Shown here one piece after another: positions 8,342 through 15,931 of a stretch of 22,650 bases of DNA. The position numbers and the translations under genes are program-made. The number at the start of each line of letters is the position of its first letter. The first letter of the stretch is position 1. The stretch comes from Ktedonobacteraceae bacterium (GTDB lineage: Bacteria; Chloroflexota; Ktedonobacteria; Ktedonobacterales; Ktedonobacteraceae), in contig JADBKA010000065.1 in NCBI GenBank assembly GCA_014896635.1, forward strand, positions 1 through 22,650, in the 5' to 3' direction. A model generated the notes under the pieces. It did no database searches and was not told where the DNA came from. It saw nothing but the letters and a program-made list of their open reading frames with translations.

Positions 8342-9931
8342 GTGAATAGCAGCAAAACATCGCAATCCCAGATTATCCAGACAGGTATCGAAAAGACAAG
8401 GTCCACTGATATGTCAGGGGGAATAGGTACCACCGGCCCCGTTACCAGGGCCATCACCAGACGGCGCTCGTACCGCCGCCAGTGGCGCATTCTGGAATGC
8501 ATTCTGGTGGTCATTCTGGATGCACTGCTCATCGACGCCGCTTTCCGCCTGGCATTTTATCTACGCTATTATGTGCTGTGGGGAAATGAGTTGATCGAGG
8601 ATCTCCACAACAATCTGTTTAATGTCCCTGGAGCAACAGAACGGCCATCATATGACCATTTTGTCGGACTGGAAATAAGTATTGTTCTCGGTTTACTTCT
8701 CATTTTCGCCATACGTCGTTTGTACAGTATACGTCTCACCGGCACCTGGTTCCGCCAGACATGGAATATCATCAGATCGGCGACGCTGGGGCTGGCCGCT
8801 CTGATCGCCTACTATTTCGTCTTCCAGCCGGAAGCCAGCTCGCGCCTGATCGTGCCTTTTGTCTGGGGCCTGGCAATTCTCCTGCTCTGCTGCGGGCGCT
8901 TGATCGTCTCCGGCCTCATTGGCTCGCTCTACCGTCTGGGACTCGGAGAAACGCGCCTGCTCGTAGTGGGATCGGGCCGGCTCGGTAAGATGGTCATGCA
9001 GCACATTGCCGCTAACCCCAGTCTTGGCTATTCCATCATCGGTTTCCTGCATGATATGAACGAACCGCCAGGCGACTTCGGACGTTTCAAAATGCTCGGC
9101 ACGTTAGACGACCTGGGACTGGTTATTCGCTCGATGCAGATCGACGAGGTGATCATCGCGCTTCCCTCGAATATGCACCACTATGCCATTCGCAGCGTCA
9201 AAATGTGCGAGCGCCTGGGAGCCTCTTTCAAGCTCATCCCCGACCTGTACGAGATGAATCTCTCGCGCATTGACATGGAGACTATCGAGGGCATCCCGCT
9301 TATCGGCATCAAGCAGGTTTCGCTCAATACCGCGCAGCGTTTCATCACACGCATGACCGATATCGTCATCGCCTCGCTAGGGCTGATAGTGGGTTTGCCG
9401 CTGTGGCTGATTATCGGCCTGGCGATCAAGCTGTCCTCAGCCGGTCCTGTAATCTACACACAGACACGCATTGGCCTCAATGGACAGCCCTTCAAATGCT
9501 ATAAATTCCGTTCGATGTATAAGGATGCGGACCAGCGCCTGGCGGTTCTGCTGTCACAGAACGAGGCCCAGGGGCCGCTTTTCAAGATGAAAGAAGATCC
9601 GCGTATCACGCCAGTGGGGAAATTCATTCGCCGGACGAGCCTGGATGAGGTACCTCAACTGATCAATGTGCTGAAAGGGGAGATGAGCCTGGTAGGGCCG
9701 CGCCCGCCGCTCCCGCGCGAAGTAGCCCAGTATGAAGAGTGGCAGAAGGGCCGCCTGGCGATTAAGCCGGGCCTGACCGGCCTGTGGCAGGTGCGAGGTC
9801 GCAGCAACCTGAGCTTTGATGAAGGCGTCCTGATGGATCTGTACTATATCGAGAACTGGTCGTTGCGCCTGTATTTCCAGATCTTGCTGGGGACGATCCC
9901 GGCAGTCCTGTTCAGCCGGGGAGCATACTGA
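8342..9931 (+). CDS. polyprenyl-phosphate glycosyl-1-phosphate transferase (WcaJ/CpsE-like)
   Basis: The enzyme starts lipid-linked polysaccharide synthesis by moving a sugar-1-phosphate, usually from UDP-glucose or UDP-galactose, to undecaprenyl phosphate at the inner membrane face. Its 529 residues show four N-terminal spans (about 50-77, 108-128, 141-161 and 171-192), a Rossmann-like middle domain with VVGSGRLG (208-215), a hydrophobic re-entrant helix (about 338-362) and the catalytic domain. Family motifs are all present: KCYKFRSM (385-392), the catalytic Asp-Glu pair in TSLDEVPQ (D435, E436), SLVGPRPPLPRE (449-460) and KPGLTGLWQV. The GTG at 8342 has a poor ribosome binding site. An ATG at 8411, with AAGG nine bases before it, is an equally good start and would keep all spans. 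It is flanked by two GT4 genes. Confidence 0.95.
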   Translation: MNSSKTSQSQIIQTGIEKTRSTDMSGGIGTTGPVTRAITRRRSYRRQWRILECILVVILDALLIDAAFRLAFYLRYYVLWGNELIEDLHNNLFNVPGATERPSYDHFVGLEISIVLGLLLIFAIRRLYSIRLTGTWFRQTWNIIRSATLGLAALIAYYFVFQPEASSRLIVPFVWGLAILLLCCGRLIVSGLIGSLYRLGLGETRLLVVGSGRLGKMVMQHIAANPSLGYSIIGFLHDMNEPPGDFGRFKMLGTLDDLGLVIRSMQIDEVIIALPSNMHHYAIRSVKMCERLGASFKLIPDLYEMNLSRIDMETIEGIPLIGIKQVSLNTAQRFITRMTDIVIASLGLIVGLPLWLIIGLAIKLSSAGPVIYTQTRIGLNGQPFKCYKFRSMYKDADQRLAVLLSQNEAQGPLFKMKEDPRITPVGKFIRRTSLDEVPQLINVLKGEMSLVGPRPPLPREVAQYEEWQKGRLAIKPGLTGLWQVRGRSNLSFDEGVLMDLYYIENWSLRLYFQILLGTIPAVLFSRGAY

Positions 9932-9982
9932 ATTAAATAGTATTTTCATCCAGGAAGATAGCCTAGAACCAGGATCAAGAGC

Positions 9983-11113
9983 ATGAAAGTTGCTATAGTT
10001 CATGACTATTTGAATCAGATGGGGGGCGCGGAACGAGTTGTCATTGCTCTACACGAGATCTTTCCAGAGGCGCCCGTGTATACCTCTATCTACAATCCTG
10101 ACCAGGTGGACGCTGCATTCCGGGCAATGGACGTTCGCACGACATTCATGCAGAAGTTCCCTTTCGTCACAAAGCATCATCAGCCATTCCTGCCTTTCTA
10201 TCCCTTTGCGATGGAGAGCCTGGATCTGCGTGCTTATGATCTGGTACTCAGTAGTTCAAGCGCCTTTGCCAAAGGAGTCATCACCAGACCGGATGCGCTA
10301 CATATCTGCTACTGCCATACGCCGATGCGCTGGTGCTGGAACTATGAAGAGTACGTCGAACGGGAACAACTCGGCAAGGCGGCACGCAGCGTGCTGCCGT
10401 TCCTCATCGGTGGCCTGCGCATCTGGGATCAAGTCAGTTCCATGCGCGTCGATCATTTCATCGCCAACTCGCCCGTCGTCGCCGAGCGCATCCGCAAGTA
10501 TTACCGGCGCGAAGCCGTCGTTATTCCCCCACCAGTTGAGATCAGTCGCTTCCCCTTTGATCCGGCTACCACACCACAAGACTATTTTCTCATTGTGGGC
10601 CGTCTCGTCCCCTACAAACGTGTTGACCTGGCAATCGAAGCCTGTAACCGTCTGCGGCTGCCGCTGGTGATTATTGGCGGGGGACGCGACCTGGAACAAC
10701 TCCAGCGCCTGGCAGGCCCAACCATTCGTTTCCTGGGACGATTATCAGATGCAGAGGTCGTTCACTACTACAGGCACTGCCGTGCTTTGCTTTTTCCAGG
10801 CAATGAAGATTTCGGTATCACACCACTGGAGGCCCAGGCTTGCGGACGTCCCGTAATCGCGTATGGCGCTGGCGGGGCGCTGGCCTCGGTAGTCGATGGT
10901 GTCACAGGCATCTTTTTTCGAGAGCAGACAGCCGAGAGCCTGGCAGGAGCACTCTCCACTTTTGATGAGCGCCAGTTCGACCCGGCGGCTATCCGCAGCC
11001 ACGCCCTTGAGTTCGATACGCCACGCTTTCGCCGCCGTATCCTCCAGTTTATCGAGGCCAGACTGAACGATGCCAGGGGCGATCAGGAACCAATACAACC
11101 CGGCACTACGTAA
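9983..11113 (+). CDS. glycosyltransferase family 4 (second, MtfB/WbaZ-like)
   Basis: This 376-residue GT-B enzyme begins MKVAIVHDYLNQMGGAERV, a hallmark of mannosyltransferase-like GT4 proteins in O-antigen and exopolysaccharide clusters. Other visible landmarks are CYCHTPMRWCW (109-119), conserved in this subgroup, the donor-site segment VGRLVPYKRVDLAIEA (205-220), and FGNEDFGIT-like FPGNEDFGITPLEAQ (271-285), which contains the E-x7-E residues. ATG with AGGA eight bases upstream supports the start. It follows the sugar-phosphate transferase by 51 bases and precedes the Wzz-like gene by 48, fitting one transcript. It likely adds a second or later sugar to the lipid-linked unit. It is unlike the first GT4 in its N-terminal half, so the two are not recent duplicates. 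Confidence 0.93.
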   Translation: MKVAIVHDYLNQMGGAERVVIALHEIFPEAPVYTSIYNPDQVDAAFRAMDVRTTFMQKFPFVTKHHQPFLPFYPFAMESLDLRAYDLVLSSSSAFAKGVITRPDALHICYCHTPMRWCWNYEEYVEREQLGKAARSVLPFLIGGLRIWDQVSSMRVDHFIANSPVVAERIRKYYRREAVVIPPPVEISRFPFDPATTPQDYFLIVGRLVPYKRVDLAIEACNRLRLPLVIIGGGRDLEQLQRLAGPTIRFLGRLSDAEVVHYYRHCRALLFPGNEDFGITPLEAQACGRPVIAYGAGGALASVVDGVTGIFFREQTAESLAGALSTFDERQFDPAAIRSHALEFDTPRFRRRILQFIEARLNDARGDQEPIQPGTT

Positions 11114-11161
11114 TAACCTGGATCACCGATGACTTTTCTCAAATAGAAAGGGGCCATAAAC

Positions 11162-11974
11162 GTGGAATTGCGCTCTTACGCGGCAATCGTGTGGCGACGT
11201 ATCTGGATAATTGCGCTCGTTGTGGGAGTCGTTGCTCTCTACGCTTCCTACCAATACTATTCACTGCTGAAGACACCCGGTGCGCTCAAAGCGTACCAGT
11301 CAAATATTATCTTGCGCATCGGCCTGCAAGCTACTCCTGGCAGCACCGACCAGTTCTACTCAGACTACCAGACTACCTCGGAATCGCTGGCAGACGAGTT
11401 TGTCACCGGTCCAATCCTTACCTCCAAAGAGTTTTGTACGCAGATCATGCGCCAGATTCAGATTGATACACAGAATAATGCCGCCAGCGCTGACCTCGGT
11501 CCCTGGCAAGATACACAGGCCATCGGCAAGGCACTGAGCGCCACCCGCATCCATAGCCTGGTGACGGTCAGTGTGACATGGAGCACAGCGGCAGGTGCCA
11601 GGGCCATTGCTGCCGCCGTAGGCGAAGTAAGCATCACACAGATCAGCAACTACCTCGACTATGAAGTGCGTTCCACGCCTACTTTCTCACAAAACATCCA
11701 TCCACCCGCCACAGCGAAGATCATTAGCAGCGCCACAGAGCCAGTAGTCGTCGCCGGTCCTTCTGGCAACAGGCCGCTGCTCCTGCTTGTATTACTATTT
11801 GTCGCACTTATCATCGGGATCGCGCTGGCTTTCCTCGTCGAATACCTGGATGACCGCATTCGCAGTCGTGAAGAGCTGGTTCAACTACTACAATTGCCGG
11901 TTTATGGGGAGATTCCGCCGGTGCCACGACAGATCTCACAGCAGATCTCACGCCAGCGACAGAGCCGCAAGTAA
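11162..11974 (+). CDS. Wzz/YveK-like polysaccharide chain-length protein
   Basis: The 270-residue protein has the layout of polysaccharide co-polymerases: a short cytoplasmic start, a first span (about 14-32), an outer domain of about 170 residues, a second span (about 204-225), and a cytoplasmic tail beginning VEYLDDRIRS, a sequence typical of proteins paired with BY-kinases. The region before the second span holds Pro residues (HPPATAKI) as in the family. It would set the chain length of the exported glycan. The outer domain is shorter than in many Wzz proteins. The start is GTG with AAAGGGG about eight bases upstream. The gene after next-door promoter 11997-12025 encodes a CpsD-like protein, its usual partner, but that partner is catalytically altered. 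The tail has a Gln/Arg-rich end (QISQQISRQRQSRK) of unknown use. Confidence 0.88.
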   Translation: MELRSYAAIVWRRIWIIALVVGVVALYASYQYYSLLKTPGALKAYQSNIILRIGLQATPGSTDQFYSDYQTTSESLADEFVTGPILTSKEFCTQIMRQIQIDTQNNAASADLGPWQDTQAIGKALSATRIHSLVTVSVTWSTAAGARAIAAAVGEVSITQISNYLDYEVRSTPTFSQNIHPPATAKIISSATEPVVVAGPSGNRPLLLLVLLFVALIIGIALAFLVEYLDDRIRSREELVQLLQLPVYGEIPPVPRQISQQISRQRQSRK

Positions 11975-11996
11975 TATTTCTCCAGACTACGCCATG

Positions 11997-12025
11997 TTGA
12001 CAGATGGAAAAAGAACAATTATAGT
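11997..12025 (+). promoter_or_regulatory. Strong sigma70-type promoter for the degenerate CpsD-like gene
   Basis: TTGACA (11997-12002, perfect -35) and TATAGT (12020-12025, five of six) are spaced by exactly 17 bases. They lie in the 147-base gap after the Wzz-like gene and about 97 bases before the next start. This is the best promoter match in the window. Confidence 0.75.
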
Positions 12026-12121
12026 ACAAAAGGTCCCGCTAAAAAGGGAGAGCAATAGAGCAAGCGGTGGACAGTCGTCATCTTTATCTTTTATCCACTG
12101 ACAAAAACAGGAGCATTGTGG

Positions 12122-12811
12122 GTGAACACGCTGGCAGGTGAGCAGATAACCCTGCTTACGGATCTTGAGATGGCCTCGGCCTATGTCACGGCCTATCATA
12201 CGCTGTATACCAATATCGCCTTTGATTGGGACGGTGCAAAGGATCGACAGCATACCATTGTATTTACCACGCCAACTCCCTATCCAGGACAGGCCACAGT
12301 TGCAGCCAACGTAGCGATAGCCGCCGCCCAGAATGGGACATCGACTATCCTGGTCGATGCGGATTTGCGTGAATGCAGTCTCCAGCGGCGTTTTGGCAGC
12401 GAGACAGAGGCGGGGCTAAGCGAACTGCTAACCAGCAGCAAGACGATCACCCCCCAGCTTCTTCTCCCTTATCTCTGGGAAACAGCGGTACCGGGCCTGC
12501 GTCTGCTCGGTAGCGGGCATAAACAGCCGCAATTCCATGAGATCAGCCGGCTCTTCGCCACCAGATTCCCGGCAATTCTCGATGGCGCGCGGCAAATCCT
12601 GGAAGAGGCATCCTCCCCTACAGGATGCATCATCATACACAGTCCGCCTGTGCTTTCAGGTACTGACGCATCGCTGATCAGTGCGCGTGCCGGGCAGACG
12701 TTCCTGATCATCGCCTCTGGCCACACAACATCAACACAGGCCAGGCGAGCACAGGAACAACTCGAACGAGCGCACGCGAAACTGGCGGGTACAATTCTGC
12801 TGCACACATAA
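12122..12811 (+). CDS. degenerate BY-kinase/CpsD-like P-loop protein (predicted catalytically inactive)
   Basis: The 229-residue protein aligns along its length with cytoplasmic BY-kinases that control capsule export. Family sequence is clear: VAANVAIAAAQNGTSTILVDADLRECSL matches the region after Walker A plus Walker A' (VDADLR kept), GLSELL follows, and the Walker B region with SPPVLSGTDA is present. Two key residues are changed: the Walker A reads YPGQAT where the family has EGKST, so the nucleotide-binding lysine is Gln, and Walker B reads IIIHSPPV where the family has IIDTPPV, so the catalytic Asp is His. The usual C-terminal tyrosine cluster is absent. It therefore probably binds the Wzz-like protein without phosphorylating. 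The GTG at 12122 is chosen because AGGAG lies eight bases before it; a TTG at 12116 is only two bases from that site. Confidence 0.85.
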   Translation: MNTLAGEQITLLTDLEMASAYVTAYHTLYTNIAFDWDGAKDRQHTIVFTTPTPYPGQATVAANVAIAAAQNGTSTILVDADLRECSLQRRFGSETEAGLSELLTSSKTITPQLLLPYLWETAVPGLRLLGSGHKQPQFHEISRLFATRFPAILDGARQILEEASSPTGCIIIHSPPVLSGTDASLISARAGQTFLIIASGHTTSTQARRAQEQLERAHAKLAGTILLHT

Positions 12812-12883
12812 ATCTCATACGTTTCAAGCGCCACACTTATCTATGGCGCTAACGACAAGACGGACACACGAGGAGATCACGGC

Positions 12884-13612
12884 ATGCAAGGAAGACAAGG
12901 ACCGGGCAACGAAGAATTCGGGAAGGGAGCCTCGGGACAGCGTCCATCCCCACTAAACGGTACAGGCTATCATCGAGCTATGCAGACGGGGAAGCAACGG
13001 GCAATGCCAACCGGCAAATATCCCGCCTTCACCGGCGAGCAACGAGCAATACCCCGCCGTCCTCCCGGTATGCGCCGCCTGGATACTCCCCCAAAAACGC
13101 CACGAGTCAGCCGGCCCAGGCGCGAAGAAGCCCGTCCGGTCCACTTGCGCCGTCGCCTGCTTGTCTGGGGGGGAATCTTTCTTATCATCGCCGTCGTAGC
13201 CGCATTTATCGGGTATGGAGCCGTGAACTTCTTCAACGGGTTGAGCATCAGTTCAGGAGCAGCTTCTACGGCAGTCGATTTTCTCAATGCCCTTAACCAC
13301 AGCGATTACGAACAGGCTTACAAAACTCTTGGCCCGGCGATCACGCTCCACATTGGGAAAGACGAATTTAAACAGCAGGCTCAAGCCCTCGATCAATGCT
13401 ACGGTCCTGTCAAAGACTATTCCCAGGTACAGGGCAGCGCGCAAATGACGGATAATACACAGAGCTACGCCTATACGATCAAGCGCGAAAAGCTGCCACA
13501 ACCGTATCAACTCCGGCTGACTCTCCAGAAAAGCCAGGATAATACCTGGAAGATCACCAGTTATGGCGGCTCGCTAGGTCCGGGTCAGGGCGCGCCACCC
13601 TGCGGTCAATAA
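12884..13612 (+). CDS. single-span membrane protein with repeated cytoplasmic motif and outer NTF2-like domain
   Basis: No named family is recognised with certainty. The 242 residues split into a basic, Gly/Pro-rich N-terminal tail (1-90), one membrane span (about 92-113) and an outer domain (about 122-230). The tail contains short repeats: RAMQTGK (31-37), RAMPTGK (39-45), then FTGEQRAIP (49-57). The outer part, with AVDFLNALNHSDYEQAYKTL and a closing TWKITSYGG, has the pattern of NTF2-like/DUF4878-type domains. It has two cysteines (172 and 240) that might pair. ATG with GAGGAG about nine bases upstream supports the start. It lies 72 bases after the degenerate CpsD-like gene and 82 before the DedA gene, so it may share their transcript. 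A role in holding or sensing the glycan export machinery is only a guess. Confidence 0.8.
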   Translation: MQGRQGPGNEEFGKGASGQRPSPLNGTGYHRAMQTGKQRAMPTGKYPAFTGEQRAIPRRPPGMRRLDTPPKTPRVSRPRREEARPVHLRRRLLVWGGIFLIIAVVAAFIGYGAVNFFNGLSISSGAASTAVDFLNALNHSDYEQAYKTLGPAITLHIGKDEFKQQAQALDQCYGPVKDYSQVQGSAQMTDNTQSYAYTIKREKLPQPYQLRLTLQKSQDNTWKITSYGGSLGPGQGAPPCGQ

Positions 13613-13694
13613 AACAGCCAAATCGTAACTCTGCTGCCGTTCTTTTCGTAATAATAAAAGTCGTTAGAGAAAAGAACAAAGCAGAGAGTTTGCC

Positions 13695-14360
13695 GTGACA
13701 CAGGTACTGCACCAGGCCCTGCTTCCGGGGGCGCTGTTTCCCCTGGAAACACTCCAGCATTTGCTGGCAGCATATGGCGCGCCTATGGTCTTGCTGTTCG
13801 TCATGATCGAAAGTATGGGTGTGCCTCTGCCAGGAGAGACAATGCTGTTGCTGGCCTCGTTTTATAGCGCCGTGAGCAATCACCAGCTCCCCTTAGCGGT
13901 TGTGATCATCAGCGCAGCGTTGGGCGCTATTATTGGTGATAACATCGGCTACTTTATCGGGCGCAAAGGGGGACGGCCCTTTATCGCTCGCTTTGGACGT
14001 TACTTTTTCGTGAAACCGCATCATCTCGCTTACGCCGAGCATTTTTTCGCCAGGCATGGCGGTAAAACCGTCTTCTTTGGCCGCTTCACCGCCATTCTTC
14101 GCACCTGGGCGGCCTTTCTGGCCGGCGTCAACCACATGCACTGGCGCACGTTTCTGTTCTTCAACGCGAGTGGTGGCATTCTCTGGGCTATCGCCTACGG
14201 CCTGCTCGGCTACCTCGCAGGCCGTGTCTTTCATGAAAACTTTGCTCAGATCGAGCGACAGGCTCAGACGATTGGCTGGGCAGGCGCTGCAATCTTCGCG
14301 CTGGTCCTGCTCATCTCCATCCTTCTCTTACGCCGCCGCCTAGCCAGATACCGGCAATAG
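13695..14360 (+). CDS. DedA-family membrane protein (VTT/SNARE-associated domain)
   Basis: This 221-residue integral membrane protein has the DedA signature: ESMGVPLPGETMLLLASF (36-53) near the first span, GDNIGYFIGRKGG (about 77-89), FFGRFTAILRTWAAFLAG (129-146) with the conserved Arg residues, and NASGGILWA. Some DedA proteins carry undecaprenyl phosphate across the membrane, returning the lipid carrier to the cytoplasm; others affect membrane charge and stress tolerance. Its place at the end of a polysaccharide block that begins on undecaprenyl phosphate makes lipid-carrier recycling attractive, but this is inference. The start is GTG, with GAGAG about seven bases upstream. The C-terminus ends in a basic tail (RRRLARYRQ). 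The gene converges on the acyl-CoA dehydrogenase gene. Confidence 0.92.
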   Translation: MTQVLHQALLPGALFPLETLQHLLAAYGAPMVLLFVMIESMGVPLPGETMLLLASFYSAVSNHQLPLAVVIISAALGAIIGDNIGYFIGRKGGRPFIARFGRYFFVKPHHLAYAEHFFARHGGKTVFFGRFTAILRTWAAFLAGVNHMHWRTFLFFNASGGILWAIAYGLLGYLAGRVFHENFAQIERQAQTIGWAGAAIFALVLLISILLLRRRLARYRQ

Positions 14361-14384
14361 CAGACAGAATAGCACCCCTGGCGC

Positions 14385-14409
14385 GATATGAAGCAAGTTC
14401 GCTCATATC
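14385..14409. terminator. Hairpin after the DedA gene, weak terminator candidate
   Basis: GATATG (14385-14390) pairs with CATATC (14404-14409); inside it AGC/GCT can extend the stem past a bulged A. It is 25 bases after the DedA stop. There is no T-run directly after it, so termination is uncertain. Confidence 0.3.
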
Positions 14410-14433
14410 ACTGCTTACCATAAATGAGTACGA

Positions 14434-14460
14434 AAGGCACAACAGATTTTTTTTGCGCCC
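14434..14460 (-). terminator. Terminator candidate after the acyl-CoA dehydrogenase gene
   Basis: On the minus strand GGCGCAA and TTGTGCC form a 7-bp stem with one G-U pair around an A-rich loop, followed by TTT. It lies 20 bases beyond the stop at 14480. The stem is short and the T-run weak. Confidence 0.35.
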
Positions 14461-14479
14461 TACTCTGCCAATTCAGAGA

Positions 14480-15673
14480 TCAGGCAAAAGCATTGAGACC
14501 GGTAATAGCCTGCCCGATGATCAGCGTGTGGATATCGTCGGTCCCCTCATACGTGAAGACCGACTCCAGGTTATTCATGTGCCGGCTGACCGGATATTCC
14601 AGCGTGATGCCGTTTGCACCGAGAATAGCACGGGCTTCGCGTGCCGTTTTGAGAGCCTCGCGCACGTTGTTGCGCTTCGCAATGGAGATCTGCACAGGGT
14701 GCAGCAGTCCTTCATCTTTGAGGCGTCCCAGTTGCAGCGCCAGGAGTTGTGCTTTGACAAGTTCGGTCGCCATGATCGCCAGCTTTTGCTGCACCAGTTG
14801 GAAGCTGGCAATGGGACGACTAAACTGGATGCGTGTCCTGGCATAATCGAGGGCGACCTCATAGCAGGTACGCGCCGCGCCAATGGCCCCCCAGGCAATG
14901 CCATAACGCGCCTCATCCAGGCAGGAAAGTGGTCCGCGCAGGCCACGAATGCCCGGCAGCATATTCACAGCAGGGACACGGCAATCCGCGAAATGGAGTT
15001 CCGAAGTGACAGAGGCGCGCAGCGAGAGTTTCTGGTGAATATCGCTGGTCGTAAAGCCCGGCGTCCCACGCTCGACCAGGAAGCCACGAATACCGTCTTC
15101 CGCTTTTGCCCAGACAACCGCGACGTCAGCAATACTGCCGTTGGTGATCCACATTTTCGTGCCGTTCAGTATGTAGGAATCTCCATCACGCCTGGCCGTT
15201 GTCCTCATGCCAGCCGGATCGCTGCCGAAGTCAGGCTCGGTCAGGCCAAAACAGCCGATGACTTCGCCACGCGCCATCGGCGGGAGCCAGCGCTGTTTTT
15301 GCTCCTCTGAACCAAAGGCAAAAATCGGAAACATCGCCAGCGACCCTTGCACCGAAACAAACGAACGCAATCCGCTATCGCCGGCTTCCAGTTCCTGGCA
15401 GGCCAGACCGTAGCAGACGGCGTTCAGGCCGGCACACCCATAGCCGGTTAAATGCATCCCTAGCAGTCCCATACCGGCAATTTCAGGGATCAACTCTCGC
15501 GGGAACGTTCCGGCTTCAAAATGCTCGCCAATCATCGGCAGCACACGCTCGCGCACAAATTTACGCACAGTATCGCGCACCATGCGCTCCTCTTCACTAA
15601 GGAGATGATCAACATTATAGAGATCGGCAGGTGAAGGCATCTGCGCCCGGCGTTCTGTAGATGTTTGCGCCAT
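14480..15673 (-). CDS. gcdH: glutaryl-CoA dehydrogenase-like acyl-CoA dehydrogenase
   Basis: The 397-residue flavoenzyme resembles glutaryl-CoA dehydrogenase more than other acyl-CoA dehydrogenases. It would oxidise glutaryl-CoA and release CO2, giving crotonyl-CoA in lysine, tryptophan or aromatic breakdown. Visible landmarks: DSGLRSFVSVQGSLAM (99-114), CFGLTEPDFGSDP (141-153, FAD-binding region), KMWITNG, SLRASVTSELHF, and near the end LGANGITLEYP and TYEGTDDIH with the catalytic base Glu376. Glu96, Arg103 and Ser104 align with residues that bind the glutaryl carboxylate and mark decarboxylating forms. The ATG at 15673 has AAGGA about nine bases upstream. No electron-transfer flavoprotein or other pathway gene is adjacent; it seems to be transcribed alone. 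The symbol is by family likeness; another short-chain acyl-CoA dehydrogenase role remains possible. Confidence 0.9.
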   Translation of the reverse strand: MAQTSTERRAQMPSPADLYNVDHLLSEEERMVRDTVRKFVRERVLPMIGEHFEAGTFPRELIPEIAGMGLLGMHLTGYGCAGLNAVCYGLACQELEAGDSGLRSFVSVQGSLAMFPIFAFGSEEQKQRWLPPMARGEVIGCFGLTEPDFGSDPAGMRTTARRDGDSYILNGTKMWITNGSIADVAVVWAKAEDGIRGFLVERGTPGFTTSDIHQKLSLRASVTSELHFADCRVPAVNMLPGIRGLRGPLSCLDEARYGIAWGAIGAARTCYEVALDYARTRIQFSRPIASFQLVQQKLAIMATELVKAQLLALQLGRLKDEGLLHPVQISIAKRNNVREALKTAREARAILGANGITLEYPVSRHMNNLESVFTYEGTDDIHTLIIGQAITGLNAFA

Positions 15674-15756
15674 AAAATATTATCCTTCCCTTATCTAAAG
15701 GGCTATCCCTTTTCTCCTTACGCTCTCAAAGAGAAAAGCAGGAAAAAGATGTTTTT

Positions 15757-15770
15757 GGGGGGAGCCCCCC
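15757..15770. repeat. G6/C6 hairpin between divergent genes
   Basis: GGGGGG and CCCCCC are separated by AG in the 258-base gap between gcdH and the lysozyme-like gene. On the plus strand a T-run precedes and not follows it. It resembles the GC-rich intergenic hairpin at 1693-1756 in style. Function is unknown. Confidence 0.35.
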
Positions 15771-15798
15771 TGAACTTCCACTTTTCCGTTATAGTATA

Positions 15799-15837
15799 GC
15801 GCAGGTCTCCGATTTCTGCCTGCGCGGTGAAACCTGC
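15799..15837 (+). promoter_or_regulatory. Competing hairpins in the leader of the lysozyme-like gene
   Basis: GCGCAGG (15799-15805) pairs perfectly with CCTGCGC (15819-15825). The overlapping GCAGGT (15801-15806) can instead pair with ACCTGC (15832-15837). Such mutually exclusive stems are seen in leader RNAs that switch, but no known riboswitch core was recognised. TATAGT at 15790-15795 could be a -10, yet no -35 with proper spacing was found. Confidence 0.25.
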
Positions 15838-15931
15838 TGACCTTTCAGGCGTAGTAGTTTTAGCGAAGTTGTTATCGTATCCATAGCTACAGGAAAGGAT
15901 AAACCGCAGGTAGCACGGAGAAGTTTCAGCA

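Noticed and set aside
15799..15931. Possible ydaO-type (c-di-AMP) riboswitch before the cell wall hydrolase-like gene
   Set aside because: The gene type is suggestive, but the conserved core words of that riboswitch could not be matched.
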